Source: Inquilinus limosus DSM 16000 (GTDB lineage: Bacteria; Pseudomonadota; Alphaproteobacteria; DSM-16000; Inquilinaceae). From it: DNA of 64,000 nt. Below the pieces are notes generated by a model that was not told the origin of the DNA, did no database searches, and saw only the letters and a program-made list of their open reading frames with translations. The stretch lies in assembly GCF_000423185.1 (NCBI RefSeq), contig NZ_AUHM01000013.1, positions 1-64,000 of the forward strand, in the 5' to 3' direction. This document shows positions 8,514 to 18,592 of the stretch, piece after piece. Both the position numbers and the translations under genes were made by a program. Every line of letters starts with the position of its first letter. Position 1 is the stretch's first letter.

Positions 8514-9155
8514 TTGGGCAAACGCGGACGGTTCATCACGTTTGAAGGCGGCGAGGGCTCGGGCAAGAGCACGCAGATCAAGCGCCTTGCCGCCGATCTC
8601 GCCAAGCGCGGCCTGGAGGTCGTGGCCACGCGCGAGCCCGGCGGCTCGCCGGGGGCGGAGGCGATCCGCGATCTCCTGGTCAAGGGTGACACCGACCGCT
8701 GGGATCCGGTCACCGAGGCGCTGCTGCATTTCGCGGCCCGGCGCGATCATCTGCGCGTCACCGTGCGCCCGGCGCTGGACCGCGGCGCCTGGGTGGTGTC
8801 CGACCGCTACGCCGACAGCTCGATGGTCTATCAGGGATGGGGCATGGGCGTGGACCGCGCCAGCCTCGACGCCCTGTTCCGGATCGCCACCGACGGGCTG
8901 AAGCCCGACCTGACGCTCGTGCTCGACGTGCCGGTCGAGATCGGCCTCGCCCGTGCCGGGGCCCGCCGCGGCGGCGAGGACCGCTATGAACGGATGGGCG
9001 AGGCGCTGCACCAGCGTCTGCGCGAGGGGTTCCTGGCCGTCGCCGCGGCCGAGCCGGAGCGCTGCGTCGTGATCGACGCCGGCGGCACGGTCGACGAGGT
9101 CGCGGCCGCGATCCGCGCGGCGGTCGAGGCGAAGTTCGGGCTGGCGCCGTCGTGA
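8514..9155 (+). CDS. tmk: Thymidylate kinase
   Basis: Phosphorylates dTMP to dTDP. The 213-residue protein has the P-loop FEGGEGSGKSTQ near residue 9, the DR(Y/X) motif VSDRYADSSMVYQG, and LTLVLDVPVEIGLARAGAR before the lid region. The start is ambiguous. A GTG at 8463 would overlap the rlpA stop by four bases but adds 17 non-conserved residues. The TTG at 8514 has GAGG 9 bases upstream and gives the usual family length, so I prefer it. The stop overlaps the holB GTG start by four bases. Confidence 0.95.
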   Translation: MGKRGRFITFEGGEGSGKSTQIKRLAADLAKRGLEVVATREPGGSPGAEAIRDLLVKGDTDRWDPVTEALLHFAARRDHLRVTVRPALDRGAWVVSDRYADSSMVYQGWGMGVDRASLDALFRIATDGLKPDLTLVLDVPVEIGLARAGARRGGEDRYERMGEALHQRLREGFLAVAAAEPERCVVIDAGGTVDEVAAAIRAAVEAKFGLAPS

Positions 9156-10255
9156 GCGCCGATTTTTCCCCGCCGCGCGCCAATCCTCGGCTGCTCGGGC
9201 ACGAGGCGGCGGAGGCTGCCTTCCTCGACGCGCTGCGCGCCGGCCGTCTCCCGCATGCCTGGCTGATCACCGGTCCGCCCGGCATCGGCAAGGCCACCTT
9301 CGCGCATCGGGTCGCCCGATTCCTGCTGTCCGGCGGTCCGCGCACGGCGCACAGCCTGGATCTGCCGGCCGACCACCCGACCTTCCGCCGCACCGCCGCC
9401 GGCGGCCATGCCGACCTCCTGACCATCCAGCGCAGCGGCGGCGGCGAGGAGGAGCGCAAGCGCCGCAGCCGCGAGATCCCGGTCGAGGAGATCCGGCGCA
9501 TCGAGCCGTTCCTGCGCCTGACCGCGGCCGAGGGGGCCTGGCGCGTCGTCATCGTCGACGAGGCGGAGGCGATGAACCGCAACGGCGCCAACGCCCTCCT
9601 GAAGATCCTGGAGGAGCCGCCGGCCCATGCGGTCCTGCTGCTGACCTGCGGCAATCCCGGCGCGCTGCTGCCCACCATCCGGTCGCGCTGCCGCCATCTG
9701 GCGCTGGAGCCGCTGCCGGACGCGACCGTGGACCGCCTGCTGGCCGAGCATGCGCCCGACCTCGACCCCGCCGAGCGGGCGTCGCTGGTGCGCCTGGCCG
9801 AGGGCAGCATCGGCCGGGCCGCCTCGCTGCTCGAGGAGGGCGGGCTCGGCCTCTACCGTGACATGCTGGCGCTGCTGGACGACTTCCCGCGGGTCGATTT
9901 CCGCGCCGTGCACAAGATGGGCGACCGGATCGGCCCGGCGCAGGCCGATTCCAGCTGGCGGCTGTTCACCGAGCTCCTGGTCTGGTGGATGGAGCGGCTG
10001 GCCCGCGCCGCCGCCCGCGGCACCGCCCCGGCCGAGATCGTGGCCGGGGAGGGGGCGGTGATGCAGCGCGTGGTCGGCGCGCTCGATCGTGCAGCTGGAC
10101 AGTCGGGGGGCGGCCCGGCTGGCGGCCTTGATCGCTGGGTGGAGCTGTGGGACAACACCCGCCGTTTGTTCGCTCAGGCGGACGGGTCCAACCTCGATCG
10201 GAAGCAGGTCCTCCTGCAGGCGTTCATCGGCATCGAGCGCGCCTGCAACACCTGA
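9152..10255 (+). CDS. holB: DNA polymerase III subunit delta'
   Basis: Part of the clamp-loader complex that opens the sliding clamp at primer ends. The 367-residue protein has an AAA+ core with Walker [16 protein letters not shown], the conserved pre-sensor [38 protein letters not shown] and a final helical collar domain. As usual for delta', the ATPase site is incomplete. The position after tmk is the standard alphaproteobacterial arrangement, and GTG 9152 overlaps the tmk stop by four bases. Confidence 0.95.
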   Translation: MSADFSPPRANPRLLGHEAAEAAFLDALRAGRLPHAWLITGPPGIGKATFAHRVARFLLSGGPRTAHSLDLPADHPTFRRTAAGGHADLLTIQRSGGGEEERKRRSREIPVEEIRRIEPFLRLTAAEGAWRVVIVDEAEAMNRNGANALLKILEEPPAHAVLLLTCGNPGALLPTIRSRCRHLALEPLPDATVDRLLAEHAPDLDPAERASLVRLAEGSIGRAASLLEEGGLGLYRDMLALLDDFPRVDFRAVHKMGDRIGPAQADSSWRLFTELLVWWMERLARAAARGTAPAEIVAGEGAVMQRVVGALDRAAGQSGGGPAGGLDRWVELWDNTRRLFAQADGSNLDRKQVLLQAFIGIERACNT

Positions 10256-10299
10256 CCGACGCCACGGATCGGGCCACAGCACGGGAAAGAGGCCGCGCG

Positions 10300-11853
10300 A
10301 TGTCGGCGCCGAAGTCATTCTACATCACCACCCCGATCTACTACGTCAACGACAAGCCGCATATCGGCCACGCCTACACGACGCTGGCCTGCGACGTGCT
10401 GGCCCGGTTCAAGCGGCTGGACGGCTATGACGTGCATTTCCTGACCGGTACCGACGAGCACGGCCAGAAGGTGCAGAAGGCGGCGGAGCTGGCCGGGGTG
10501 GACCCGCAGAGCTTCACCGACCGGGTCAGTCGGAACTTCCGCGACCTGGCCGCGGCGATGAACTTCAGCAACGACGACTTCATCCGCACCACCGAGCCGC
10601 GGCACATCAAGGCGTCGCAGGCGATCTGGGAGGCGATGAAGGCCAATGGCGACATCTATCTCGGCGGCTATGCCGGCTGGTATTCGGTGCGCGACGAGGC
10701 GTTCTATGGCGAGGACGAGCTGACCGTCGTCGAAGGCAAGCGCATCGCCCCGACCGGCGCCGAATGCGAATGGGTGGAGGAGCCGAGCTACTTCTTCCGC
10801 CTGTCGGCCTGGGGCGACCGGCTGCTGGCCTTCTACGAGGCCAATCCCGACTTCATCGCGCCGGAATCCCGCCGCAACGAGGTGATCGCCTTCGTCAAGT
10901 CGGGGCTGCGCGACCTCTCGATCAGCCGCACCACCTTCAACTGGGGCGTCGAGGTGCCGGGCGACGAGGCGCACATCATGTATGTGTGGGTCGACGCGCT
11001 GACCAACTACCTCACGGCCGTCGGCTACCCCGACACGGGGGCCGAGAGCTTCAAGCGCTACTGGCCGGCCGACCTGCACATGGTCGGCAAGGACATCCTG
11101 CGCTTCCATGCCCTGTACTGGCCGGCCTTCCTGATGTCGGCCGGGCTGGAGCCGCCGAAGCGGGTCTTCGCCCATGGCTGGTGGACCAACGAGGGCCAGA
11201 AGATCTCGAAGTCGCTGGGCAACGTGATCGACCCGCTGGAGCTGGTGGAGACCTACGGGCTCGACCCGGTGCGCTACTTCCTGCTGCGCGAGGTCTCCTT
11301 CGGCCAGGACGGCGACTTCTCCCGCCGCGGCATGATCCAGCGCACCAATGGTGAGCTGGCCAACGGCTTCGGCAACCTGGCGCAGCGCGTGCTGTCGATG
11401 ATCGCCAAGAACTGCGACGGCAAGGTGCCGCAGCCGGGTCCGTTGACCGACGAGGACCGCGCGCTGCTGGCCCAGGCGCCGGATCTCCTGGAGACGCTGC
11501 GGCGCGAATTCGACGTCCAGGCTTTCCATCGCGGCCTGGACGCGGTCTGGGCCTTCGTCGGCGAGGCCAACCGCTATGTCGACGAGCAGGCGCCCTGGGC
11601 CCTGCGCAAGACCGACCCGGCACGGATGGCGACGGTGCTGTGGGTGCTGGCCGAGACGGTGCGGCGCCTGTCGATCCTGATGCAGCCGGTGATGCCGCAG
11701 TCCATGGCCAAGGTGCTGGACCAGCTTGCTGTTGCTGCCGATGCGCGGACCTTCGACCGCGTCGGCGACGACCACGCGCTGGTGCCCGGCACCCCGCTAC
11801 CGAAGCCGGAGGGCGTGTTCCCGCGCTATGTCGAGCCGGAGGCCGCGTCCTGA
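10300..11853 (+). CDS. metG: Methionyl-tRNA synthetase
   Basis: Charges tRNA-Met with methionine. The 517-residue class I synthetase has the HIGH motif ([10 protein letters not shown]), TGTDEHGQK, the zinc-less connective peptide, and the KMSKS loop as QKISKSLGN. The anticodon-binding helical domain follows ([16 protein letters not shown]). The C-terminal dimerisation domain of the long E. coli form is absent, as in most Alphaproteobacteria. ATG 10300 precedes [17 protein letters not shown], the correct N-terminus. The stop TGA overlaps the next ATG (TGATG). Confidence 0.96.
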   Translation: MSAPKSFYITTPIYYVNDKPHIGHAYTTLACDVLARFKRLDGYDVHFLTGTDEHGQKVQKAAELAGVDPQSFTDRVSRNFRDLAAAMNFSNDDFIRTTEPRHIKASQAIWEAMKANGDIYLGGYAGWYSVRDEAFYGEDELTVVEGKRIAPTGAECEWVEEPSYFFRLSAWGDRLLAFYEANPDFIAPESRRNEVIAFVKSGLRDLSISRTTFNWGVEVPGDEAHIMYVWVDALTNYLTAVGYPDTGAESFKRYWPADLHMVGKDILRFHALYWPAFLMSAGLEPPKRVFAHGWWTNEGQKISKSLGNVIDPLELVETYGLDPVRYFLLREVSFGQDGDFSRRGMIQRTNGELANGFGNLAQRVLSMIAKNCDGKVPQPGPLTDEDRALLAQAPDLLETLRREFDVQAFHRGLDAVWAFVGEANRYVDEQAPWALRKTDPARMATVLWVLAETVRRLSILMQPVMPQSMAKVLDQLAVAADARTFDRVGDDHALVPGTPLPKPEGVFPRYVEPEAAS

Positions 11854-12647
11854 TGCTCGTCGACAGCCATTGTCACCTTGATTTCCCCGATTTCGCGGCG
11901 GAGATCGACGACGTGGTCGGTCGCGCCCGGGCGGCCGGGGTCGGCTGCATGCTGACCATCTGCACCCGCCCGGACCGGCTGCCGGCGACCATCGCCCTGG
12001 TCGAGCGCTTCCCGGCGCTGTACGGCGCGGCCGGGGTGCATCCGCATGAGGCCAAGGACTTCACCGACCTGACGGTCGAGGGAATCCTGGAACTCGTGGC
12101 GCATCCGAAGATGGTCGGCATCGGCGAGACCGGGCTCGACTACCACTACGGCCTCAGCCCGGCCGAGGCGCAGCAGGAGAGCTTCCGGCGCCACATCCGC
12201 GCGGCGCGGATCGCCGACCTGCCGGTGATCGTCCACACCCGCGAAGCCGAGGCGGACACGCTGCGGATCCTCAAGGAGGAGGGGCAGGGCGGCGACCGGC
12301 CGCCGCTGCGCGGCATCATCCATTGCTTCAGCGGAACACGGCAACTCGCTGAAGAATCGGTAAAGCTCGGGCTTCACATCTCCCTGTCCGGGATCGTGAC
12401 CTTCAACAGGTCCGAGGACATCCGCGCCACGGCGAAGGACCTGCCGCTCGACCGCATCCTGGTCGAGACCGACGCGCCCTACCTGGCGCCGGTGCCGAAG
12501 CGGGGCAAGCGCAACGAGCCGGCCTTCGTCGCCCACACCGCCCAGCGCGTGGCCGAGCTGCACGGGATGTCGGGTTCGGACTTTGCTCGAAGAACGACGG
12601 ACAACTTCTTCAGCCTGTTCACGAAAATCCCGAAGCAAGAGGCCTGA
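11853..12647 (+). CDS. TatD family metal-dependent DNase
   Basis: A 264-residue amidohydrolase-fold protein. Metal ligands are visible in order: VDSHCHLDFPDF near the N-terminus, GIGETGLDYHY, VIVHTREAEADT, IHCFSG and LVETDAPYLAP. TatD proteins are Mg-dependent 3'–5' exonucleases involved in repair of oxidised DNA or turnover. ATG 11853 overlaps the metG stop, the common metG–tatD coupling. The next gene starts 3 bases after this one stops. Confidence 0.94.
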   Translation: MLVDSHCHLDFPDFAAEIDDVVGRARAAGVGCMLTICTRPDRLPATIALVERFPALYGAAGVHPHEAKDFTDLTVEGILELVAHPKMVGIGETGLDYHYGLSPAEAQQESFRRHIRAARIADLPVIVHTREAEADTLRILKEEGQGGDRPPLRGIIHCFSGTRQLAEESVKLGLHISLSGIVTFNRSEDIRATAKDLPLDRILVETDAPYLAPVPKRGKRNEPAFVAHTAQRVAELHGMSGSDFARRTTDNFFSLFTKIPKQEA

Positions 12648-12650
12648 ACG

Positions 12651-13409
12651 ATGCGCGTGACGGTGCTCGGCTGCGGCGGTTCGATGGGCGTGCCGATGGT
12701 CGGCGGCATCTGGGGCAGCTGCGATCCCGCCAACCCGCGCAACCGCCGCCGCCGCCCGTCGATCCTGGTGCAGAGCGACAGCACCACTGTGCTGGTCGAC
12801 ACCTCGCCGGACCTGCGCGACCAGCTGCTGGACCACGAGGTCAAGCGGGTCGACGCGCTGCTCTACACCCACGCCCATGCCGACCACATCCACGGCATCG
12901 ATGACCTGCGGCCGCTGGCCTTCAAGCAGCCGATCAACGCCTATATGGACGCGGCGGTGCGGCAGGAGCTGGAGGAGCGCTTCGGCTACATCATGACCTC
13001 GGTCGAGATGGACCGCGGCTTCTACCACCCGTTCCTGGTGCCGCATCTGCTGGACGGGCCGTTCCGGGTCGGCGATATCGCCATCCTGCCCTTCGAGCAG
13101 GATCACGGCCGCGTCGTCTCGATGGGCTACCGCTTCGGCCGCTTCGCCTATTCGACCGATGTCGTCCGCCTCGACGACCACGCCTGGGCGGCGCTGGAGG
13201 GGGTGGAGATCTGGATGGTCGATGCGACGCGGGAGGAGCCGCATGTCTCGCACGCGCATCTGGCGCTGACGCTGGAGTGGATCGAGCGGCTGAAGCCGAA
13301 GCAGGCCTGGCTGACCCACATGAACCACACGATGGACTACGAGCGCCTCTGCGCCCGCCTGCCGGCCCATGTCCGGCCGGCCCATGACGGGTTGGTGATC
13401 GAAATCTGA
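12651..13409 (+). CDS. MBL fold metallo-hydrolase (PhnP-like)
   Basis: A 252-residue metallo-beta-lactamase-fold hydrolase of the PhnP/RNase Z-like branch. It opens MRVTVLGCGGSMGVPMVGG and carries the metal motif THAHADHIHGIDDLRP plus later ligands in FEQDHG, YSTDVVRL and LTHMNHTMDY. PhnP cleaves cyclic phosphodiesters in phosphonate breakdown. Here no phn genes are nearby and the gene follows tatD, as in many Alphaproteobacteria, so a housekeeping phosphodiesterase role is likely. It starts 3 bases after the TatD gene. Confidence 0.92.
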   Translation: MRVTVLGCGGSMGVPMVGGIWGSCDPANPRNRRRRPSILVQSDSTTVLVDTSPDLRDQLLDHEVKRVDALLYTHAHADHIHGIDDLRPLAFKQPINAYMDAAVRQELEERFGYIMTSVEMDRGFYHPFLVPHLLDGPFRVGDIAILPFEQDHGRVVSMGYRFGRFAYSTDVVRLDDHAWAALEGVEIWMVDATREEPHVSHAHLALTLEWIERLKPKQAWLTHMNHTMDYERLCARLPAHVRPAHDGLVIEI

Positions 13410-13413
13410 GAGG

Positions 13414-13440
13414 GCGGGGCGGCGGTCGGCGCCGCCCCGC
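13414..13440. terminator. Bidirectional stem-loop terminator
   Basis: An 11-bp perfect inverted repeat GCGGGGCGGCG / CGCCGCCCCGC with a 5-base loop sits between the convergent MBL gene and the small minus-strand gene. There is no long T tract, as is common in very GC-rich genomes. Confidence 0.65.
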
Positions 13441-13447
13441 GGCAGCA

Positions 13448-13693
13448 TCAGCGGCGCGGCGGCCGGCGCGGCTGGGTCGGGTTGGCGGCCTGGGCCGCGG
13501 CGGCGCGCTCGGCCAGCGCCAGCTCGGTCTTCAGCTCCGAGATCTTGCGGTCCATGGCGGCCCGCAGAGTCGGAGAGACATGGGAGCCCATGCGGGCGCG
13601 CTGGTGCTCCAGCTCCTGCAGCTGCTTCTGCTTTTCCTCGCGGCTCCGGCGAATCGGGACGCCGTCGGACCGCTGTCCGTCGAAAGAACGCAT
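13448..13693 (-). CDS. Small coiled-coil hypothetical protein
   Basis: An 81-residue charged protein that I do not recognise. It has a basic N-terminus (PIRRSREEKQKQLQELEHQR), a predicted helical coiled coil through about residue 65, then an Ala-rich and Pro/Arg-rich tail. The ATG at 13693 has AGGGTC 4 bases upstream. Codon use fits the genome. It lies alone between a terminator hairpin and a divergent secreted protein. Confidence 0.6.
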   Translation of the reverse strand: MRSFDGQRSDGVPIRRSREEKQKQLQELEHQRARMGSHVSPTLRAAMDRKISELKTELALAERAAAAQAANPTQPRRPPRR

Positions 13694-13866
13694 AACTGAC
13701 CCTACGCTGGGTTTCGAAGGGATGCCGTGGGCACGGCCCGGGGCCATGCCGCATCCGCGGAAGCGCTGGCCTAACCGATCCGGGGGTGATCGTGCAAGCT
13801 GGTATGTCGTCCGCCCGCGCGCTAGGGTCGCTGCTTCACGACCTCGTGTGAACGGAGAGTGCGCCC

Positions 13867-14346
13867 GTGCAGCCATCGACACGCAGCTCGCGACTCCGGC
13901 GCATCGCGGCCGTCGTGCTGGCGACCGGGCTTCTCGGCACGATGCCGGCCGCCGCCGAACCGAAGGAGCACCGCTTCCGCATCGTCGACGAGCTGGGACC
14001 CGACCAGATCGAGGAGCTGATCGCGGTCGGCATCGACGGCCGGACCATCGGCGTGCTGCACGTCACCAAGGACGATCCGGTCGCCGAGCTGCAGGTCAAG
14101 GTGCCGGCCCGGCGGACCCTGCATTACGAGCTGTGCGGCTTCCTGATCGTCGAGACGCCGGAGGGTGGCCGCCAGCAGCGCCCGATCAACCACACCGGCA
14201 CGATCGAGAACGCGGACGGACGCGAGCTGAAGGCCTTCAACCAGAACAACGAGGTCTTTTTCCTGCAGGACGGCGCGCCGCAGGACCCCGACGCCGCGAA
14301 GACCACGATCCTCGGCACCGGGCAATGCGCCCAGCCCGTGGCGTGA
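13867..14346 (+). CDS. Secreted hypothetical protein
   Basis: A 159-residue protein with a classical signal peptide: basic RSSRLRR, then a hydrophobic stretch, then cleavage around PAAAEP. The mature part is mostly beta-strand-like and has a single pair of cysteines (YELCGF and GQCAQ near the end) that could form a periplasmic disulfide. I recognise no family. The start is GTG 13867 with GGAGAG about 9 bases upstream. It precedes the aldo/keto reductase gene by 33 bases and may be co-transcribed. Confidence 0.7.
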   Translation: MQPSTRSSRLRRIAAVVLATGLLGTMPAAAEPKEHRFRIVDELGPDQIEELIAVGIDGRTIGVLHVTKDDPVAELQVKVPARRTLHYELCGFLIVETPEGGRQQRPINHTGTIENADGRELKAFNQNNEVFFLQDGAPQDPDAAKTTILGTGQCAQPVA

Positions 14347-14379
14347 AGCCAGACCGATAGAGATAGGACGGAAACACCC

Positions 14380-15420
14380 ATGCAGACGCCCTGGATCGCC
14401 GATACGGCGCGCTACGACACCGCCGGCTTCCGCCGCTCCGGCCGCAGCGGGCTGCAGCTGCCGGAGATCTCGCTCGGCCTGTGGCAGAACTTCGGCGGGG
14501 TCGACCATTACGAGACCGGCCGCGCCGTGCTGCGCAGGGCCTTCGACCGCGGCGTCACCCATTTCGACCTAGCCAACAACTACGGCCCGCCCTACGGCTC
14601 GGCCGAGGAGAATTTCGGCCGCATCTTCGCCGCCGACTTCCAGCCCTACCGCGACGAGCTGCTGATCTCGACCAAGGCCGGCTACGACATGTGGCCGGGA
14701 CCCTACGGCAATTTCGGCTCGCGCAAATACCTGGTCGCCAGCCTGGACCAGAGCCTCAAGCGCATGGGGCTGGACTATGTCGACATCTTCTACTCGCATC
14801 GGCTCGACCCCGAGACGCCGCTGGAGGAGACGATGGGCGCGCTCGACCACGTCGTGCGCCAGGGCAAGGCGCTCTATGTCGGCATCTCCTCCTACTCACC
14901 GGAGGCGACCCGTCAGGCGGCGGCGATCCTGAAGGATCTCGGCACGCCCTGCCTGATCCACCAGCCCTCCTATTCCATGCTCAACCGCTGGATCGAGGAC
15001 GGGCTGCTCGACGCGCTGCAGGAGCTCGGCATCGGCTGCATCGCCTTCTCGCCGCTGGCCCAGGGCATGCTGACCTCGAAATACCTGGACGGCGTGCCCG
15101 AGGATTCGCGGGCCAAGCGCGGCCGGTCGCTGCGGCCGGCGCTGCTGTCCGAGGGCAACATCGCCCGCATCCGGGCCCTGAACGCGATCGCGGAGCGGCG
15201 CGGCCAGACCCTGGCGCAGATGGCGCTGACCTGGGTGCTGCGCGACCCGCGCGTGACCTCGGCCCTGATCGGCGCGCGGTCGGTGGCCCAGCTCGACGAC
15301 AGCCTCGACGCGCTGAAGGGCGCGCCGCTGACCGCCGAGGAGCTGGCCGAGATCGACCAGCACGCCCTCGACGGCGGCATCGACCTCTGGCGGGCCTCCT
15401 CGACGGCCAAGGCGAGCTAA
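14380..15420 (+). CDS. yghZ: L-glyceraldehyde 3-phosphate reductase (aldo/keto reductase)
   Basis: A 346-residue NADPH-dependent aldo/keto reductase of the YghZ/MgrA branch, which detoxifies L-glyceraldehyde-3-phosphate and related aldehydes such as methylglyoxal. Typical blocks: ISLGLWQNFGG, THFDLANNYGPPYGSAEENFG (Asp and Tyr of the catalytic tetrad), ISTKAGYDMWPGPYG (catalytic Lys), YVDIFYSHRLDPETPLEET (His) and FSPLAQGMLTSKYL. Length matches the family. Its stop overlaps the convergent trehalase stop by three bases. Confidence 0.92.
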   Translation: MQTPWIADTARYDTAGFRRSGRSGLQLPEISLGLWQNFGGVDHYETGRAVLRRAFDRGVTHFDLANNYGPPYGSAEENFGRIFAADFQPYRDELLISTKAGYDMWPGPYGNFGSRKYLVASLDQSLKRMGLDYVDIFYSHRLDPETPLEETMGALDHVVRQGKALYVGISSYSPEATRQAAAILKDLGTPCLIHQPSYSMLNRWIEDGLLDALQELGIGCIAFSPLAQGMLTSKYLDGVPEDSRAKRGRSLRPALLSEGNIARIRALNAIAERRGQTLAQMALTWVLRDPRVTSALIGARSVAQLDDSLDALKGAPLTAEELAEIDQHALDGGIDLWRASSTAKAS

Positions 15421-17081
15421 GGGGGACGGCGCATAGGCTGGGCCTCCGGCGGCCGGTTGTCGTTTGCCGCGGTCAGGCAGGCGATGTCGCCGCCGCCCGC
15501 GGTGGTGAGCTGCGGATTCATCGCCAGCAGCCGCCGCAGCACGCCATTGGTCCAGCCGAAGCCGTCCTGGTTGGGATATTCCCCGCCGCCGGCGCCGCGG
15601 GCGGCGGCGGAGACGTCGTATTTCTCGGTCAGCTTGCCGGTCTCGGCATAGACGCCGACCACCCGCTGGGCCCAGCGCCGGGCGACGGTCTCGGCCAGGG
15701 CGTCGTGGCCGTGGCGCGCCAGGCCGCGGATCGCCAGCCATTGCAGCGGCGCCCAGCCGTTCGGCGCGTCCCATTGCTCCCCCGACGCGGTCTCGCTGGT
15801 CAGCAACCCGCCGGGGGCGAGCAGCCGGCGCTCCAGCGTCTGCGCGACGCGGCGGGCCTGATCCCGGCTGGCCAGGCCGAAGACCAGGGGATAGACGGTC
15901 GCCAGGGTGACCGTGCCGGTGCGCCGCCCCTCGCGCCAAAGATAATCAGTGAAGACGCCGGCCTCCGGATCCCACAAGAGGCGCCGGACCGCCTCGGCGC
16001 GCAGCCTGGCGCGGGCCTCCAGCTCCGCCGCGCGCTCCGGCCGCTGCGCCGCGGCATAGGCCCGGGCGAGCACGGTCTCCAGCTCGGCCATCAGGCTGTT
16101 GAGGTCCGGCGGCACCACCGCCGTGGTGCGGATGGTGGCGAGGCTCTTGCCGTCGGCCAGCCAGCGCGAAGAGAAGTCCCAGCCGCTCTCGGCCGCGGCA
16201 CGCAGGTCGCGATAGACCTCGGCCGGGGCGCGGTTGGTGGCCCGCGCCGTCTCGACATCCTCGCGATAGGACTCGTCGCGCGGCTGGTCGCTGTCGTCCC
16301 AGTAGCGGTTCAGCAGCGTGCCGTCCGGCAGCCGCACCAGGCGGCGATGGGCGCTGCCCGGCGCCAGGCCGTCGGCGCCGTCCATCCAGAACGCGTATTC
16401 CCGGGCCAGGCTGGGCAGGAAGGCCTTGTAGGTCGCGGCGGGGTCGTCGCTGCTTTCGGCCACCAGCTCCACCATCGCGGCGAAGAAGGGCGGCTGCGAT
16501 CGGCTGAGATAATAGCTGCGGTTGCCGTTCGGGATATGGCCGTAGCGGTCGATCAGGCTGGCGAAATTCGCCAGCACGTCCCGCGCCAGATCCGACCGGC
16601 CGCTTTGGATCAGGCCGAGCATGGTGAAGTAGGAGTCCCAGTAATAGACCTCGCCGAAGCGCCCGCCCGGGACGACATAGGGGTTGGGCAGCGGCAGCAG
16701 GGAGGATTGCGGATCGGGCCGGGCCGGCGGCCGCGTCAGCACCTCCCACAGCGCGTCGATATGGCTGCAGACATCCTGGCCGGGGACCGAGCGGTAGCCG
16801 CTGTCATGCGCCGCCGGCGGGGTGAAGTACCGGCGCACGAAGGCAGCCAGGTCGAAGCCGGATTTTCCCTTCTCCTCGGCGTAGCGGCGCAGGATCTCGC
16901 GCGGCTCCGCCTTCGGCTCGGAGTCGACGAAGGTCTTGCCGTCGGGGAAGACCCGCTGCAGCTGGACCTCCCGGAACAGCTCGCCATAGATCTGCGACGG
17001 GGGCTGCTGGGCCAGTCCGGGCAGGGCGACCAGCCAGAGGCCGAGCAGGAGCAGGATGGGGCGGGCGCGGGAAAGAGCCAT
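15417..17081 (-). CDS. treA: Periplasmic alpha,alpha-trehalase
   Basis: Splits trehalose into two glucoses. The 554-residue GH37 enzyme begins with a signal peptide (ARPILLLLGLWLVALPGLAQ). Both trehalase signatures are present: PGGRFGEVYYWDSYF at residues 138–152 and QWDAPNGWAPLQW near the C-terminus. Export implies use of external trehalose as a carbon source. It is the last gene of a minus-strand set with GH15, a glycoamylase-like hydrolase and an ABC exporter, though a 60-base gap precedes it and it may have its own promoter. Confidence 0.94.
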   Translation of the reverse strand: MALSRARPILLLLGLWLVALPGLAQQPPSQIYGELFREVQLQRVFPDGKTFVDSEPKAEPREILRRYAEEKGKSGFDLAAFVRRYFTPPAAHDSGYRSVPGQDVCSHIDALWEVLTRPPARPDPQSSLLPLPNPYVVPGGRFGEVYYWDSYFTMLGLIQSGRSDLARDVLANFASLIDRYGHIPNGNRSYYLSRSQPPFFAAMVELVAESSDDPAATYKAFLPSLAREYAFWMDGADGLAPGSAHRRLVRLPDGTLLNRYWDDSDQPRDESYREDVETARATNRAPAEVYRDLRAAAESGWDFSSRWLADGKSLATIRTTAVVPPDLNSLMAELETVLARAYAAAQRPERAAELEARARLRAEAVRRLLWDPEAGVFTDYLWREGRRTGTVTLATVYPLVFGLASRDQARRVAQTLERRLLAPGGLLTSETASGEQWDAPNGWAPLQWLAIRGLARHGHDALAETVARRWAQRVVGVYAETGKLTEKYDVSAAARGAGGGEYPNQDGFGWTNGVLRRLLAMNPQLTTAGGGDIACLTAANDNRPPEAQPMRRPP

Positions 17082-17141
17082 AGGACGATTCTCCGGCCTG
17101 ATGGCAGGAACATAGGGCCCGTCCGCGGCCCGGCCAGATCA

Positions 17142-18566
17142 TCAGGCCGGCACGACCTCCCGCCGCGCCTGGACTGCTGTGATGAAGCCGGCATAGCTCC
17201 AGCCGAGATGCCTCGCCGAGGTCTGGGCGCCGGTCGTGCGGTCGAACTGCTCGGACAGGGCGCCGTCGGCCGGGGTGAAGGCCCGCACGGTCTCCAGGAA
17301 GGCATCGCCGCGAGCGAGGAAGGCGGCCGCCAGGCGCCGGCTGTCGAGCTCTCCCACCCCCGGCTCTGCTCCCAGCGCCCGGGCGATGAAGCCGCGATTC
17401 TCTTCGGTCAGCGTGAAGGCCGCGCCGCCCGTCAGCGCCGCGACCAGGCGGTAATGGAACTCCGCCGCCGCCAGGGTCGCGATGTACCAGGCGCCGCCGC
17501 CGTAGTAGCGGTCCTCGCGGTAGCGGCCGAGGGCCGGGGCAGGGCGCCCGGCATTGATCGGGAACAGGCCGGCGAACAGGTCCTCCAGCGCCGCGAGGGT
17601 CGCCTGGGCCTTCGGGTCGAGCACGCTGTGCGGCCCGGACGCGAGCCCGGCATGGAGCACGCCGAGGATCACGGCGATGTCGAGATCGCGGCCCGGCGCG
17701 CCGGAGGCGGCCGGCAGCAGGCTGGCATAGGCGCCGGCTTCAGGCCGCCAATGGGCGTCCAGCGCTGCGGACAGGACCGCCGAGGCCTCGCGGCACCGTC
17801 CGGCAATCTCGGTCTCGCCCTGCGCCTCCAGCCAGCCGGCCCCTTGCCGCAGCGCCGCGCATTGCACGACCCGCGTGTAGTAGTCGTGGCCCAGGCTGTC
17901 CTCCCAGATCTCGAAGCTCGGCTCCGGGTGGTGCGCCAGGGTGAAGGCGAGGTCGATGCGCAGCAGCTCGGCCGCCTCGCTTCTCGCGGCCGGGTCCAGG
18001 GCGTCGAGCTCCAGGCAACGCAACAGGGTCAGGGCGCGCAGCGCCGGGCCGTCATGCTGGGGGCGAGACCAGTTCAGCGTGTCCAGCGTGCCGTCCGGAT
18101 TGACCCGGACCTCGCCCCAGATCCGGTCGCCGGCGACGCCGCGCAGATCGGCGTCGGACCGGACATGCTGCACGAAATCCGGATCGACGCCCTGCCGCGG
18201 GTCGCCCTTGGCCAGCACCTCGGCGCCGGTCAGGCCGCGCAGGTCCAGGCTGAAGCGGATCAAGTCGTGGATGAGGCCGGCATCGGAGGCCGGGCGGGTG
18301 CCGTCGGCCACCAGGATCCTGAGCGCATCCATCACCAGCGCCGAATCCCGGAACCAGTGGAAGAAGTAGTCCGGGTCCGGGTCGTAGGCGCCCATCACCG
18401 GCGAGGCCACGACAGATCCCGGCTTCGGCCGGATGCGCTGGCGGAAGGGTGGCCGCTCCTTCAGCAGTTGGGTGGCGGAGACGCCCAGGGTCAGGTTGCG
18501 TGCGGCGATCGCGTATTGCCGGTCGACCCAGGCGGAGAAGGCGCGCTCCGTCGCGGAAGGTGTCAT
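17142..18566 (-). CDS. Glycoside hydrolase family 15 protein (glucoamylase-like)
   Basis: A 474-residue (alpha/alpha)6-barrel enzyme that releases glucose from alpha-glucans. Substrate-site motif DPDYFFHWFRDSALV is near residue 65. The general-acid region reads SFEIWEDSLGHDYYTR, and a late HLGWSYAGFITA block matches the second catalytic region. There is no signal peptide and no starch-binding domain, so it acts either in the cytoplasm or on short internal substrates. The sequence is the compact catalytic domain only. A REP-like element separates it from the upstream gene. Confidence 0.88.
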   Translation of the reverse strand: MTPSATERAFSAWVDRQYAIAARNLTLGVSATQLLKERPPFRQRIRPKPGSVVASPVMGAYDPDPDYFFHWFRDSALVMDALRILVADGTRPASDAGLIHDLIRFSLDLRGLTGAEVLAKGDPRQGVDPDFVQHVRSDADLRGVAGDRIWGEVRVNPDGTLDTLNWSRPQHDGPALRALTLLRCLELDALDPAARSEAAELLRIDLAFTLAHHPEPSFEIWEDSLGHDYYTRVVQCAALRQGAGWLEAQGETEIAGRCREASAVLSAALDAHWRPEAGAYASLLPAASGAPGRDLDIAVILGVLHAGLASGPHSVLDPKAQATLAALEDLFAGLFPINAGRPAPALGRYREDRYYGGGAWYIATLAAAEFHYRLVAALTGGAAFTLTEENRGFIARALGAEPGVGELDSRRLAAAFLARGDAFLETVRAFTPADGALSEQFDRTTGAQTSARHLGWSYAGFITAVQARREVVPA

Positions 18567-18592
18567 GGATAACTGTCCCGGCCATGAGAACC

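Noticed and set aside
14481-18572. A 1363-codon open frame on the plus strand
   Set aside because: It runs antisense to trehalase and GH15 and out of frame with the aldo/keto reductase. It arises from high GC and has no family features.
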